From: Leptospirillum sp.
GTDB taxonomy: Bacteria > Nitrospirota > Leptospirillia > Leptospirillales > Leptospirillaceae
Direction of reading: 5' to 3'
Assembly: GCA_027346125.1 (NCBI GenBank)
Contig: DAIEST010000183.1
Span: 1-35,538 of the forward strand
Length of the DNA stretch: 35,538 bases
The notes beneath the pieces are model-generated. The model saw only the letters and a list, made by a program, of their open reading frames with translations. It did no database searches and was not told where the DNA came from. Each line of letters begins with the position of its first letter. Position 1 is the first letter of the stretch. Below are positions 8,045 to 16,208 of the stretch, piece by piece. The position numbers and the translations under genes are program-made.

Positions 8045-9018
8045 GTCTCTCTCCCAGAGAATTTGACGGCGACGGACTTGATCGTGTCGATCATGAAATC
8101 GAGCGATTCGGAACGGGTCAATGCCTCGATGCATGCCTGTCGGAATTCCTGCTCCCCATCTCCTCTCATAGCAGAAATAAATGCCTGCGGGAGGATGACC
8201 GCATCCTTGACCAGGTCAGCGACATCGAAAACAAGACCTCCCCGTCTTGTTTTCCCATGCAAGACGGAAAGGCCATGGGGAATCCCCAGTACCCAAGTCG
8301 CCGTTGCCCCGAGACCGTAGGCAAGGTAATTTCCATGGTCAAGGAATCGATTGGCTGAATCCGTTCCACTTCCCCTTTTGGCTCTCGTAAACTCACCGTA
8401 ATCCACGGCCCGGGCCGCAATCCGGAACAGCTCCTTTGTCAGCCGGGCTTCCTCGGTCAGGAGGGAAACATTGTCCGGGGCCTCCTCAACAGCCTTCATG
8501 GAGGTTTCAACCAGCAGACCGAGATGACCGGAGTCACCCTCGAACTCCGCCTCTCTCAGAGGACGGCTCGTCGTCCATGTGTTCCTGAGGCGCTCCAGCC
8601 GTGCCTTCTGAAACTCTTTTGCGGCGGAAAGCCTTTCTCCCTCGTCAAACCAGAGCCCGACCCAGGACTGAAGGTATTCGGTAGGGCGGTATTCGCTCTG
8701 GGGACTGAACCAGACCACCTCCACATCGGCTTCATTGGCAGCAAACAGGGGCGTGCCACCCCCTCCGCAAAAACCGACCAGCACGCCGGCCCGTGCCAGT
8801 TCCCTCATGGCCGCCTGTGTTACGGACGTCCCCGTTCCGAGAAGAATGTTCGTGGTGTTGGCGATGGGGATGTTCCAGTAGAGTGATCGCTTCCCGCGGT
8901 CGGTCACATACTCGACCCTTCCCCCATTGACGAGAACTCGACAATGCTCCAGATAGTAAATATTGGCTCTTTTGGAATGCAGGATAGTCTTGAGTGAAGA
9001 GCTGGCGATCGCTTCCAT
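8041..9018 (-). CDS. cas1: Cas1, CRISPR integrase (I-F type)
   Basis: Metal-dependent integrase that inserts new spacers at the leader end, working with the Cas2 part of Cas2-3. The 325-residue protein begins SLKTILHSKRANIYYLEHCR and contains NIPIANTTNILLGTGTS and GVLVGFCGGGGTPLF, strongly I-F-like. The C-terminal active site shows the expected Glu in LLTEEARLTKELF, His in LHGKTRRGG and Asp in DVADLVKD. Start at ATG 9018, with AGGAGG about 10 bases upstream; the open frame to 9048 adds ten residues not found in the family. It is the first gene of the cas1-cas2-3 operon; its promoter should lie in 9019-9133. Confidence 0.96.
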   Translation of the reverse strand: MEAIASSSLKTILHSKRANIYYLEHCRVLVNGGRVEYVTDRGKRSLYWNIPIANTTNILLGTGTSVTQAAMRELARAGVLVGFCGGGGTPLFAANEADVEVVWFSPQSEYRPTEYLQSWVGLWFDEGERLSAAKEFQKARLERLRNTWTTSRPLREAEFEGDSGHLGLLVETSMKAVEEAPDNVSLLTEEARLTKELFRIAARAVDYGEFTRAKRGSGTDSANRFLDHGNYLAYGLGATATWVLGIPHGLSVLHGKTRRGGLVFDVADLVKDAVILPQAFISAMRGDGEQEFRQACIEALTRSESLDFMIDTIKSVAVKFSGRET

Positions 9019-9133
9019 ATCTTTCTGCCTCCTGATGGAGTGGATCAAAATGGATCCTGATCACCCATGTTCCTCAGCCATCTATAAGGCGGTAAGAACG
9101 AAGGGGTGTCCGGAGAGTGAGATAGGCAAAGAA

Positions 9134-9425
9134 TCAGTTCGAGTCGTCAGAATCTTTCCTCTGTATGACGACTTTGTTTTTCCGAATGATTTTCCTGAAT
9201 GCTTCGCTTGTTACGGCCCAATCGATGATATTGACCTTGTAGGAATATTGGAGTCGCTGAAAGCGTCCCTCAGGAAGGCCAAGGTCCTGAAATCCAGCGG
9301 AGTACCCCCGATGATGTCCAGATCGAGGTCGAACACCTCATTGGATGTCTGTTTTTTCCGGGAAGCAGCCGGTTCAGGATCTCCATGATAATTCCGATGT
9401 GGTCCTCTCGAACATCAATCGGCAT
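9134..9425 (-). pseudogene. Broken minimal nucleotidyltransferase (MNT type)
   Basis: Three frames together give a MNT-family nucleotidyltransferase. The first reads MPIDVREDHIGIIMEILN from ATG 9425. A second frame contains NEVFDLDLDIIGG and PLDFRTLAFLRDAFSDSNIP. A third contains YKVNIIDWAVTSEAFRKII and VVIQ up to the stop at 9134. At least two frameshifts separate them. The normal GSRxxGxxxxxS segment between the LPG and the DLDL metal-binding motif is missing, so the catalytic site is lost. In intact loci this protein pairs with a HEPN substrate-binding partner, a type VII toxin-antitoxin arrangement; a broken HEPN gene lies directly upstream. Confidence 0.75.
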
Positions 9426-9815
9426 TTCGCAAGGCTTCCAGCAAACCGATCGCATTGGGGAGGAATCATTCGGCCCGTTTGAACACGACATTGGCAACTT
9501 GGGGATTATAGGAGTTCGAGGTCCCATTGCGGGCCTCATAATGTTGTCCAATCCACTCTTCGGCGCTCTGGATGAGCCGGAGTCGGGCGGATTTCCTGAA
9601 CAGGTCTCTTTTTGTACGGATTGCGCTTTCCGCAACCTGGGCGATATGCTTCAGATATTGCTGGATCTGCTTCCATCTGATCTCCATGGTGTACTTGAAG
9701 CGTTGGATGACGCTGTCCCGGAATAACTCGTTTTTGGGATCGGCTCGTCCTGATTCATTCCGGATTTGAGTTGTCCGATCGATTTTTCCAACGACTCAAG
9801 ATTCAGGGGTTCCAA
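9415..9815 (-). pseudogene. Broken HEPN substrate-binding protein (HI0074 family)
   Basis: The central frame reads NELFRDSVIQRFKYTMEI, then WKQIQQYLKHIAQ, then HYEARNGTSNSYNPQVANVVF. This matches the HI0074-type partner of minimal nucleotidyltransferases (RDxVIQRFEF...W; RNxTSHTYN...V). The N-terminal part, EPLNLESLEKSIGQLKSG, is in another frame from a probable TTG at 9815 with AAGGAG before it, so a frameshift lies near 9720-9760. A TGA near 9466 interrupts the end, after which FLPNAIGLLEALRNAD continues in frame to the true stop at 9415. The stop overlaps the downstream nucleotidyltransferase start, a remnant of operon coupling. Confidence 0.75.
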
Positions 9816-10039
9816 TCCAACTCCTTGACAAAAAGTGTTTGCGGATTCTTCCTCGCTGTTTTTTCATGGGAAACTTGCCCGTTTAGGTCCGGGTAGTCAA
9901 AACTCCTCCAAAGATTCCCTTTTCTTTTAGCATCTTCCCTCTAATTGCGTTCTTGATGATGGTAATAGAGTCAGTTTTCTTCTCCGGGTGATGGAAAGGG
10001 AGAAGGTTTCAGGGGAAAATATATCTGGGGACGATATCC
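9816..10039. other. Short gap without a recognisable gene
   Basis: I see no convincing coding potential, RNA or repeat in these 224 bases. The part nearest 9816 should contain the old promoter of the HEPN/nucleotidyltransferase pair. Confidence 0.4.
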
Positions 10040-10699
10040 TTACAAATCTAGATCGAGATGCCTGTTGGAAAACCCGGATGCTAGGGGGCAGATCAGATGA
10101 GTGACCGGTTTGACGGTATTCTCTTCGATTCGGGTGCTATAGGCTGAAAGCGTATATTTGTATGTGCCGCAGTAACTCTCCAGAAAGAAGGGACCGATTT
10201 TCGGATCGATACGAATCGTCTTATCGAGACGGGTCAGTCCGATAACCATTTCCAGAATATCTTCTCTCAATTCCTTGGCCTCATCCAGTGCCGAATTGAT
10301 ATCGTCCTCGGAAAGAGATGCGGAGGTTTTCCTCTTATAGTCCGATTTGTGATAGGGGTGGCTATGATACGTTCCTAGGTACTGAATCATGGGATAGGCT
10401 TCCAGAACCTCCCGAATCCGCTCATAATGGCGGGAGGACGGTTCCACCGATGTTGGGGTTTTGATTTCAAGAACATGCATTGGAATGGTGAACTGGACCG
10501 TGTGAACAATCAAATTGTTTTTAAGGACGCGCTGACCAAAGAGCAGTCCAAAAACCTCCCCCTCTGGGAAGCGGAATCGGAGTTTGAAAAAGGGAGAACC
10601 CACCTCTCGCTTTCCTCCGTATTTAGATGGATAGGATTCGATGGATGAGGCGAGTATTGAGAGAAAGGCTGCGTCCGAGAGATACACGAGTGATTCCAT
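10040..10699 (-). CDS. JAB/MPN (JAMM) domain metallopeptidase-like protein
   Basis: The protein (219 residues) contains LGTYHSHPYHKS near 108-119 and a downstream SEDD. This fits the JAMM zinc motif H-x-H-P ... S-x-x-D, with an upstream Glu as possible catalytic acid (EVFGLLFG or HVLEIKTP). The spacing from HSHP to the Ser is about 14 residues, longer than the usual 6-7, so activity is not certain. JAMM proteins remove ubiquitin-like tags or cut C-terminal tails, and bacterial copies often sit in defence loci. No E1, E2 or ubiquitin-like partner is present here. Start at ATG 10699 with GGAGGG upstream; TTG 10702 is an alternative. It lies 70 bp downstream of the truncated cas3. Confidence 0.7.
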   Translation of the reverse strand: MESLVYLSDAAFLSILASSIESYPSKYGGKREVGSPFFKLRFRFPEGEVFGLLFGQRVLKNNLIVHTVQFTIPMHVLEIKTPTSVEPSSRHYERIREVLEAYPMIQYLGTYHSHPYHKSDYKRKTSASLSEDDINSALDEAKELREDILEMVIGLTRLDKTIRIDPKIGPFFLESYCGTYKYTLSAYSTRIEENTVKPVTHLICPLASGFSNRHLDLDL

Positions 10700-10772
10700 C
10701 AAATTATCCCCCTCCGTCTGTCAAGGGAAGAACTACCCCTGTTCGGTCCCGTCCAAGTCTTTTACAAGGTCT

Positions 10773-11884
10773 TCAATCCGCATGCCCCGAAAGGCGGTTG
10801 GAAAACAACGACTCAAGAAACTGTACATTGGTGGTCAAGACGATAGGCGCATCCCAGTTCTGAGAGAGCAGGCGGCGTTGACGGTCAGTTACATTTTCCG
10901 CGTCACCTCTCGCCGCCTCCTCACCAAGACCAGCCAAACTATGATGCTCCAGAACAAAGTTGTCTGGAAAACCCGTAAATACACTTCTGTATACTCTCGC
11001 CGTTTGGTCAATGATGGAGAGAAAAGGCATGACAACTATGATCCGACACAACTTATGCCGGGCGGCATGTTCCAGGGCAAACTTGAGCATAGCCAATGTT
11101 TTTCCGGAACCAGTCGGCGCGGTGAAGGTAAATGTCCCGGTTTCGCTCTGCGAGGCTTTGATCGCATCTTGCCAAAGCATCTCCCTTGCTAAGCGCACTC
11201 TCCCCTCAGTCTGATTTTTGTTCCGGATATTGAGCATGTACGAATCAAGTGCAGTCAAAGCAGCATCCGTATCGAGGTCTGATCCGTTGGGACGATAGCG
11301 TTTTCCGTTTGCGTTGCCCTCGAAATGTGCCTCGGTGTCGACAAAGTCAGCATCCGAAAGGCAGGAAAACAAGAGTCGGACATCGAGCATCGCGGCAACG
11401 GGGTATCTCATACCGTCCTTTAACGAAAGCGCTGTGCGTTCTGGAGTCTCAAATGCCAAGCCGTCCATTTCGGCCAGATGTTTAAGGTGCAGTGGGTCAG
11501 GATCGCTCAGTTCGAGACGGAAAGGATGGTTCTGGATAAGCATCTTGGGATCTATGCCTCGCAAAAATTCTACTGATGCACCTTGCAATCCGACATGATG
11601 TCCCTGGATTGCCAAAGCGGCGGCTACTGTGTGTGTTTCCGTCAGAGCAATCCAAGCACCCTGCGACCAGTGGTCGAGGCCGGAGTCCATGCCATGGAGC
11701 CTGTCCTGGAAACGGGTACCATACTTGCCTAAATCGTGTAACAGACCGGCTAATGCTGCTTCATTAGACCACGATGCTTTCCCGGCAAACTGCTTTGCGA
11801 GTCGACCTACACACTCTTCAGGTGATCGGCAAGCAGATGCCATTGTCCAGCCGAATTTTCACTATGTGCGTAAACTGCTTCCAT
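10773..11884 (-). pseudogene. Remnant of a second cas3 (HD-helicase, no Cas2 fusion)
   Basis: The start reads AVYAHSENSAGQW and LLADHLKSV from ATG 11884, then a one-base frameshift near 11818 leads into VGRLAKQFAG and an open frame of about 350 residues. HD nuclease motifs are present (LLHDLGKYGTRF, QGHHVG), as is a helicase Walker A (APTGSGKT) with VVMPFLSIIDQ. The protein stops at TTNVQFLESLFSNR, just where NRPSxxRxLHN and the DExH box should follow. Helicase motifs II to VI are gone. It has no Cas2 domain, so it came from a different class 1 subtype (I-C-like or I-B-like; I cannot decide). No matching cas5, cas7, cas8 or array is in the window. Confidence 0.85.
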
Positions 11885-11946
11885 TAATAATCGACTCACT
11901 CATAATTGTAATGAAGGTCTTCAAAAATTGAATTTTAGAGGGCGAT

Positions 11947-11974
11947 GTAATCGTTTATGAAAAAGTAATCGTTT
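11947..11974 (+). repeat. Short direct repeat pair GTAATCGTTT
   Basis: Two identical 10-bp copies start 18 bp apart within AT-rich DNA. Two copies are too few to call iterons with confidence. Confidence 0.5.
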
Positions 11975-12273
11975 GAATAGAAAATATCAATAAAATATAC
12001 CCAAAATCGAAATTGATTTTCTGTCCACCGCTTTCAAAAGGGGTGTGGAGGGCAATTCCGGTTTTTGGGCCGGGGTTCCTCTCCAATGTGTCCGACTTTT
12101 ACCCAAAGAAGGGGGAAAGTTCAGAAATCCTGGCCTTTCCCCAATTTAAGGCCGCATTTTTACTCAGGTCTCCTTTTGTTTCCGTTGACCCCGGGATGGA
12201 TGGGGCCGGACAACCCCTATGCATCACTCTTTCCTGGACAAAAAACATTCATTTTTTCCGAGCCCCGGTGTCT

Positions 12274-12306
12274 GTTTTCCCCCGTGAAAGACGGGGTGTG
12301 GAAAAC
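12274..12306. repeat. Bulged inverted repeat (hairpin)
   Basis: GTTTTCC+CCCGT pairs with ACGGG+GGAAAAC around a GAAAG loop, with a 4-base GTGT bulge on one arm. That gives about 12 bp of stem. No T-tract follows on either strand, so it is not a standard intrinsic terminator. Confidence 0.55.
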
Positions 12307-12399
12307 TTGACTTTTCTCGGATCATCCGAAAACAAAATCAATTTCCGATAAGGATTTTCAGTTTCGAATCCCCACACCGGCTCTGCTTTTAGACAGATT

Positions 12400-12567
12400 T
12401 TACTTTTTCGACTTCTTCTCAGGCTTCCGGGGATCATCTGTGGAAAACTCTGTGGAGAAATCCCGACAAGACAATAGCCGCCCGTTTTTCTTCTCCTTGA
12501 TCAAGATCTGGTCAAGCGACCGAGTGGGAAAATAGAGGGCAAATCTGATCCGGGTGGATCCTTTCAG
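12400..12567 (-). CDS. Possible small basic protein at the end of the T4SS operon
   Basis: After the MoxR stop, an open frame encodes about 55 residues: STRIRFALYFPTRSLDQIL, then IKEKKNGRLL, ending in the basic tail KPEKKSKK. A CTG codon overlaps the MoxR stop (CTGA), mirroring the coupled junctions of the rest of the operon, but CTG starts are rare. The frame is also open upstream inside moxR, so the start is uncertain. No family recognised. It may be a truncated gene, since the operon ends abruptly here. Confidence 0.25.
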   Translation of the reverse strand: MKGSTRIRFALYFPTRSLDQILIKEKKNGRLLSCRDFSTEFSTDDPRKPEKKSKK

Positions 12568-13463
12568 GGGGATGTCCGGGCGATTTCCTGGAGAATTCGT
12601 TCGATTATTCGAATCTCGGTGGGGTAGGTCCACAAGACACAAAGGAGTTCCCCGAAATGGGTGGACTCGATCTTCTCCTGAAAAGAATAGGCCGCGACCG
12701 CACGGGCCGCCATCAGCACTTTTTTCCATCTGCGGTCGGAGATCCAGACTCCTTCCTGGAAAAACCGCTCCCTCAGGTGCAGGATGGCTTCGAGACCGCT
12801 TTTACCCAGTCCGATCCTGTTCCGGATACTGTCTTCGCTTTCCTTGAACCGTTCCGGGGGAATCCCGTTTCCGGAATCGGGAGAAACGATCTCCGACCGG
12901 TCCGTTCCCATGGACAGAAACCGCTGGAAGTTTTCGGAGCCGGAGATCGGCCTCACGATCGACCGGAAGGTGAACCGGTCATAGAACGCATCCAGTCCGT
13001 CGGCAGGAGACGGGTTCTGGTTGCTGGCGCCGAAAAGGGTCAAAAGAGGAATCCTTCGGGTGTCCGGGAGATAGGCAATCCGTTCGTTCAGGATGGGGAG
13101 CAGTCCCAGAAGGGTCTCCTTCGGAGCCCTGAAGACTTCGTCCAGAAAGACGACGTGGGCGCCGGGGATCTGATCTTCTCCCATGAGGGAGCGGAATGCC
13201 GTTTCTCCGGTCATCGATGTTTCATGGTAGCGGGCTCCCTCCAATCGCCGGACCAGAGAACGGATCAGAAGACTCTTGGCGGTACCCGGGGCTCCGATCT
13301 GATAGACATGTTCGTTGATCAGGAGGGCCAGGAGTGCGGAACGGACCACTTCCTTTCGCTCCAGGAAGGCGTCGTTCAACTCTTCCTCGATCGCCCGGCA
13401 CCTCTCGATGAGGTCGAAGAGCGCATCGAGAGGCATGGAGGACTCGCCGGTTCCGGAAATCAT
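12564..13463 (-). CDS. MoxR/RavA-type AAA+ ATPase
   Basis: A chaperone-like ATPase of the MoxR family, which usually remodels or activates partner complexes. From ATG 13463 it has 299 residues, with Walker A GAPGTAKS (57-64), Walker B VVFLDEVFRAPKE (about 104-116) and sensor I ASNQNP. The start overlaps the stop of the VirB10-type gene as ATGA; the ATG at 13436 is a less likely alternative, and the open frame to 13646 is spurious. It occupies the end of a conjugation operon, where a VirB11 hexameric ATPase would often be found, but it lacks VirB11 features. The usual VWA-domain partner of MoxR is not visible downstream. Confidence 0.85.
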   Translation of the reverse strand: MISGTGESSMPLDALFDLIERCRAIEEELNDAFLERKEVVRSALLALLINEHVYQIGAPGTAKSLLIRSLVRRLEGARYHETSMTGETAFRSLMGEDQIPGAHVVFLDEVFRAPKETLLGLLPILNERIAYLPDTRRIPLLTLFGASNQNPSPADGLDAFYDRFTFRSIVRPISGSENFQRFLSMGTDRSEIVSPDSGNGIPPERFKESEDSIRNRIGLGKSGLEAILHLRERFFQEGVWISDRRWKKVLMAARAVAAYSFQEKIESTHFGELLCVLWTYPTEIRIIERILQEIARTSP

Positions 13464-14413
13464 GGTTTGCGGGATGCGGCCGGCAAGGGAAATCCCTGGA
13501 GGACCACGACATCGACGGGGGTTCCCCGTTCGAGCCGGTATGTGGACTGTCGGGTCTGGATCGGCATATTGTTCTGCGTTTCGTAGAGCACGTTCCCGGC
13601 TTCCTGCATGGCAAGGGCGTTTCCGATACTCGCGTTTCCCATCCATCCTGCGCTTCCGATGGCTTCGCCGCCCAACATCAGGGAGTCTCTGCCGACAGAG
13701 CTTCCCATGTTGCCGGCGTAGTGGCGGGCCAGACGCACCGGAACGCCTTCCCTGCCCTCCGCCATGGCGTATCCGGACATGGATGCCTCAAGCGCATTGC
13801 CGAACAGGACCCGGACGAACCGGATCCTGAGACGCCCGTCTCCGCCGAGGGTTTCCGGGTACCCGAGAATTTCGATGGTCCGGCCCAGTCTCAGGCGTCC
13901 CACCGACTGTGGAGGGACCGACACAAAAACAGGCGCGCTGCTGCCGGGCCCGTCGGCCTCCCGCAGGACCGTTCCCCGAAGAATGCTTCCGGCCGGAATG
14001 GTCCGGCCGGGAGCCGGAGGAGTGTCCTGTCGCGCCGCCAGAACCGGAGGCAGTGCGTCGGGGTGGCCCCGGAAAATGGTCTGCACCAGTGAAAGGAGGG
14101 GATTGCCCGGACCGGGTGCGGCCGGACCGGAAGGAGCCCCTATATAGACGGTGCTCTGGGTGTTGAGATCGTGAGGGCTATCCTGACCGCGACCGACAGG
14201 GATCTTCTCTCCGGACCCCGTCCGTCCGGACAGGGTTTGCCATGAGGGTTTTATGGACCATTCCGGAGGCTGGCTGCCGGGAAGACTTTGCCAGTTCTCG
14301 GCCCCGCTTTCGAGGTTTTTCCCTCCGGAACCGGGAAGCGTCCGGGGATGGAGCGCCGAATACAGAAAAAGGCCCACGCCCACAAGTCCCAGAATGAAGC
14401 CCCAGCGTCCCAT
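13460..14413 (-). CDS. VirB10/TrbI-like T4SS core protein
   Basis: Spans inner membrane to outer membrane in the T4SS core complex. The 317-residue protein has an N-terminal membrane helix (GFILGLVGVGLFLYSAL, about 4-20), a proline/glycine-rich periplasmic linker, and a C-terminal TrbI-type beta domain (IPAGSILRGTVL; GRLRLGRTIEILGYP; ending GTPVDVVVLQ). The ATG at 14413 overlaps the upstream stop as TGATG, with a GGGGGG purine run 5-6 bases before it. The open frame to 14626 lies over the VirB9-type gene and is not used. It is shorter than many VirB10 proteins. Position after VirB8 and VirB9 types supports the call. Confidence 0.85.
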   Translation of the reverse strand: MGRWGFILGLVGVGLFLYSALHPRTLPGSGGKNLESGAENWQSLPGSQPPEWSIKPSWQTLSGRTGSGEKIPVGRGQDSPHDLNTQSTVYIGAPSGPAAPGPGNPLLSLVQTIFRGHPDALPPVLAARQDTPPAPGRTIPAGSILRGTVLREADGPGSSAPVFVSVPPQSVGRLRLGRTIEILGYPETLGGDGRLRIRFVRVLFGNALEASMSGYAMAEGREGVPVRLARHYAGNMGSSVGRDSLMLGGEAIGSAGWMGNASIGNALAMQEAGNVLYETQNNMPIQTRQSTYRLERGTPVDVVVLQGFPLPAASRKP

Positions 14414-15525
14414 CAGTGCCCCCCTGCCCCGGAGTCCCGGCTCAGGACGATTTCCGGGCCACCCCGGTAATGTCCGGAAAGATCGACCTGTATCCCTTCG
14501 TGGCTGCCCACCCGAGGGATCGATTCCACGGGGATCAGGAACCGGGCTCTCCCCCCGGCGGGCATCTCTTCCTGGAATCCCCTCTCCCAGTCCGACTGGC
14601 TGTCGTATTTCTTTTCCCCCTCCCACAGGAGTGCCGTCCGGAACAGCCGGATCCGGATTCGGGTCACCCGGAACGGATGGGTCCCCCGATCGATGGCCTC
14701 GAGCAGTCCGAACGTGTGATGCGACGATTGCGAGAAACCCAGGAAGGTAAAGACAATGCCCGACTCTTCCCCATGGATCGGGAACGGGACGGTAGGCCCC
14801 GCTTCGGAGAGGGATTTCTCGCGGTTGGATTCGATTTCCCGGTCTGCCTTTTCTTCGATCGTTTTTTTCAGATCCGTCCGGATGGGGTTCAGGTTGACGA
14901 CCGTTTCCGCCCGGGGCGACCTGAAGGTGATCAGATCGTCCTCCCGTCCTGCCGGGGCCATGAGGATCCTGAAGGTCAGGCGCTTGTGCAGGGTATAGAT
15001 GATCATGTTGGTCCGTGCCTCCGGATCGTAGGTGATCGGCTTGACCTTCACGCGGGATCCGAAGACTTCCGCCAGAAAAAGCTTCGAATCCCCCATATAG
15101 ACTTCTTTGGCCTCCTCGGGCAGATCGATCAGGGAGACATGGGAAACGGCGGTCCGAAGGGTGTAGATGCGGTCCGGATCGTATGTCCGGGTCTGAATGC
15201 CGCGACGATGGCGATGCTCCGGAAAGGCGTGAAGTGGAAGAGGTTTCTTGAGCATCACGATATTGTCCGTACGGGGGTCCCCTTCCGACGCGGTCTCAGG
15301 AGGAAGCGCAGGATCTTTCCTGGGGGCGACAGGTGCCGTTGGCGCCGGAAGGGGAGCGGGTGCCGGGGGAAGCGGGTCCAGCCCGGGAGCGGCGGGGATC
15401 GCCACAACCTGGGGTGCGGCGGTTTCCGTCTGGCGCGAAGACGGGCGGGCATCCATATAAAGGAAGACCGGTAGCAGGACGATTGTCAGGCTCAGGACGA
15501 ATCCCGCGAGAAATCCTTTTTTCAT
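14413..15525 (-). CDS. VirB9/TrbG-like outer-membrane core protein
   Basis: Forms the outer ring of the T4SS core with VirB10. The 370-residue protein starts MKKGFLAGFVLSLTIVLLP, a signal peptide or membrane anchor. A long Pro/Ala linker (PAPAPLPAPTAPVAPRK) follows, then a CagX-type domain (DRIYTLRTAVSHVSLIDLP, EVYMGDSKLFLAEVFGSRV, MIIYTLHKRLTFRI). Start at ATG 15525, which overlaps the VirB8-type stop as ATGA and has AAGGAAA upstream. It is longer than typical VirB9 proteins (about 290 residues) because of the linker and an extended C-terminus. No lipoprotein Cys is visible, and no separate VirB7 is seen. Confidence 0.8.
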   Translation of the reverse strand: MKKGFLAGFVLSLTIVLLPVFLYMDARPSSRQTETAAPQVVAIPAAPGLDPLPPAPAPLPAPTAPVAPRKDPALPPETASEGDPRTDNIVMLKKPLPLHAFPEHRHRRGIQTRTYDPDRIYTLRTAVSHVSLIDLPEEAKEVYMGDSKLFLAEVFGSRVKVKPITYDPEARTNMIIYTLHKRLTFRILMAPAGREDDLITFRSPRAETVVNLNPIRTDLKKTIEEKADREIESNREKSLSEAGPTVPFPIHGEESGIVFTFLGFSQSSHHTFGLLEAIDRGTHPFRVTRIRIRLFRTALLWEGEKKYDSQSDWERGFQEEMPAGGRARFLIPVESIPRVGSHEGIQVDLSGHYRGGPEIVLSRDSGAGGH

Positions 15526-16208
15526 GGTTTTTTTCCTTCTGCTGTCGTCCGGTCGATCAGATGTTCCGCATAGGACGAGACCCACAGCCCATAGGGATTC
15601 GTTCCGGTCGCTTCCCCTTCCCGGACGACCATGCGGGATTTCAGGATGTCGTCGCGTTTCCGGGAGGGATCATCATAGGAGTGCACGTGCCGGACGCTGA
15701 CGACCACGATCGAGTAGATGCCGCTCGAAATCTCGTGGATTTGACTTTCTTTGACCTCAAGCCGGCTCCGGATCCGGGAAGACACGATCTTCGAAACGAA
15801 CTGGCTGTCGGAAAAAGCCTTCTGGAGATGATTCCTGAGGTCCGGGGTCATCATCCGGAAGGCCCGCGAAAGCCGGTAGGTTTCCTGAAACGAGTCGTAT
15901 TGGGTGAAGTTCCGCATAAAATCATGGACGAAGGCCGACAGGATCAATCGGAACCGGGCCTGTTCGTCCTCCCTGGACAAAGGGGCCAGTGCGATCATCT
16001 GGCCGTTCCGGGCGATTCCGACAACGAGGGGTTCCCGGGGAGAGAGTCGCCAGAGAAGCCCGAGAGCCAGGAGGAACAGGATGGCGGTCGCCCAATAGGC
16101 GCGCTGGTGCCAGACCAGTCTGGCCTCGAGTTCCAGAAGGCGATCCGTCCCGGAGGGAGGTCGGGGGATTTCTCGTTCGCCCTCTTCTTTCATGAATGGA
16201 AAAATCAT
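15522..16208 (-). CDS. VirB8/TrbF-like inner-membrane protein
   Basis: Bitopic inner-membrane protein that helps assemble the T4SS and contacts VirB6, VirB9 and VirB10. The 228-residue protein has a short cytoplasmic start, one membrane helix (YWATAILFLLALGLLWRL, about 58-75) and a periplasmic VirB8-like domain (RFRLILSAFVHDFMRNFTQ; SRMVVREGEATGTNPYGLWV). The latter resembles the TrbF end, where a tyrosine or tryptophan often precedes the final strand. Start at ATG 16208, overlapping the upstream stop as ATGA. Confidence 0.85.
   Translation of the reverse strand: MIFPFMKEEGEREIPRPPSGTDRLLELEARLVWHQRAYWATAILFLLALGLLWRLSPREPLVVGIARNGQMIALAPLSREDEQARFRLILSAFVHDFMRNFTQYDSFQETYRLSRAFRMMTPDLRNHLQKAFSDSQFVSKIVSSRIRSRLEVKESQIHEISSGIYSIVVVSVRHVHSYDDPSRKRDDILKSRMVVREGEATGTNPYGLWVSSYAEHLIDRTTAEGKKP

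Larger units (their letters stand above)
11885..12399. other. AT-rich gene-poor stretch with direct repeats and a hairpin
   Basis: No convincing gene in about 515 bases. Bases 11885-12020 are strikingly AT-rich. GTAATCGTTT occurs twice (11947-11956 and 11965-11974) with an 18-bp period. A long hairpin occupies 12274-12306. TGTGGAAAA, one base from a DnaA box (TGTGGATAA), occurs at 12297-12305 and again just outside at 12439-12447. Sequence near 12008 (CGAAATTGATTTTC) recurs in inverted, imperfect form near 12333. It could be a replication or transfer control region, or simply a scar between two islands. Confidence 0.4.

Noticed and set aside
12013-12351. 112-residue plus-strand frame in the gene-poor stretch
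   Set aside because: No recognisable domain, no convincing ribosome site and low-complexity character; it also spans the hairpin.
12564-13463. MoxR gene as VirB11
   Set aside because: Walker A GAPGTAKS, FLDEVFRAPKE and ASNQNP are MoxR features; the VirB11 Asp and His boxes are absent.
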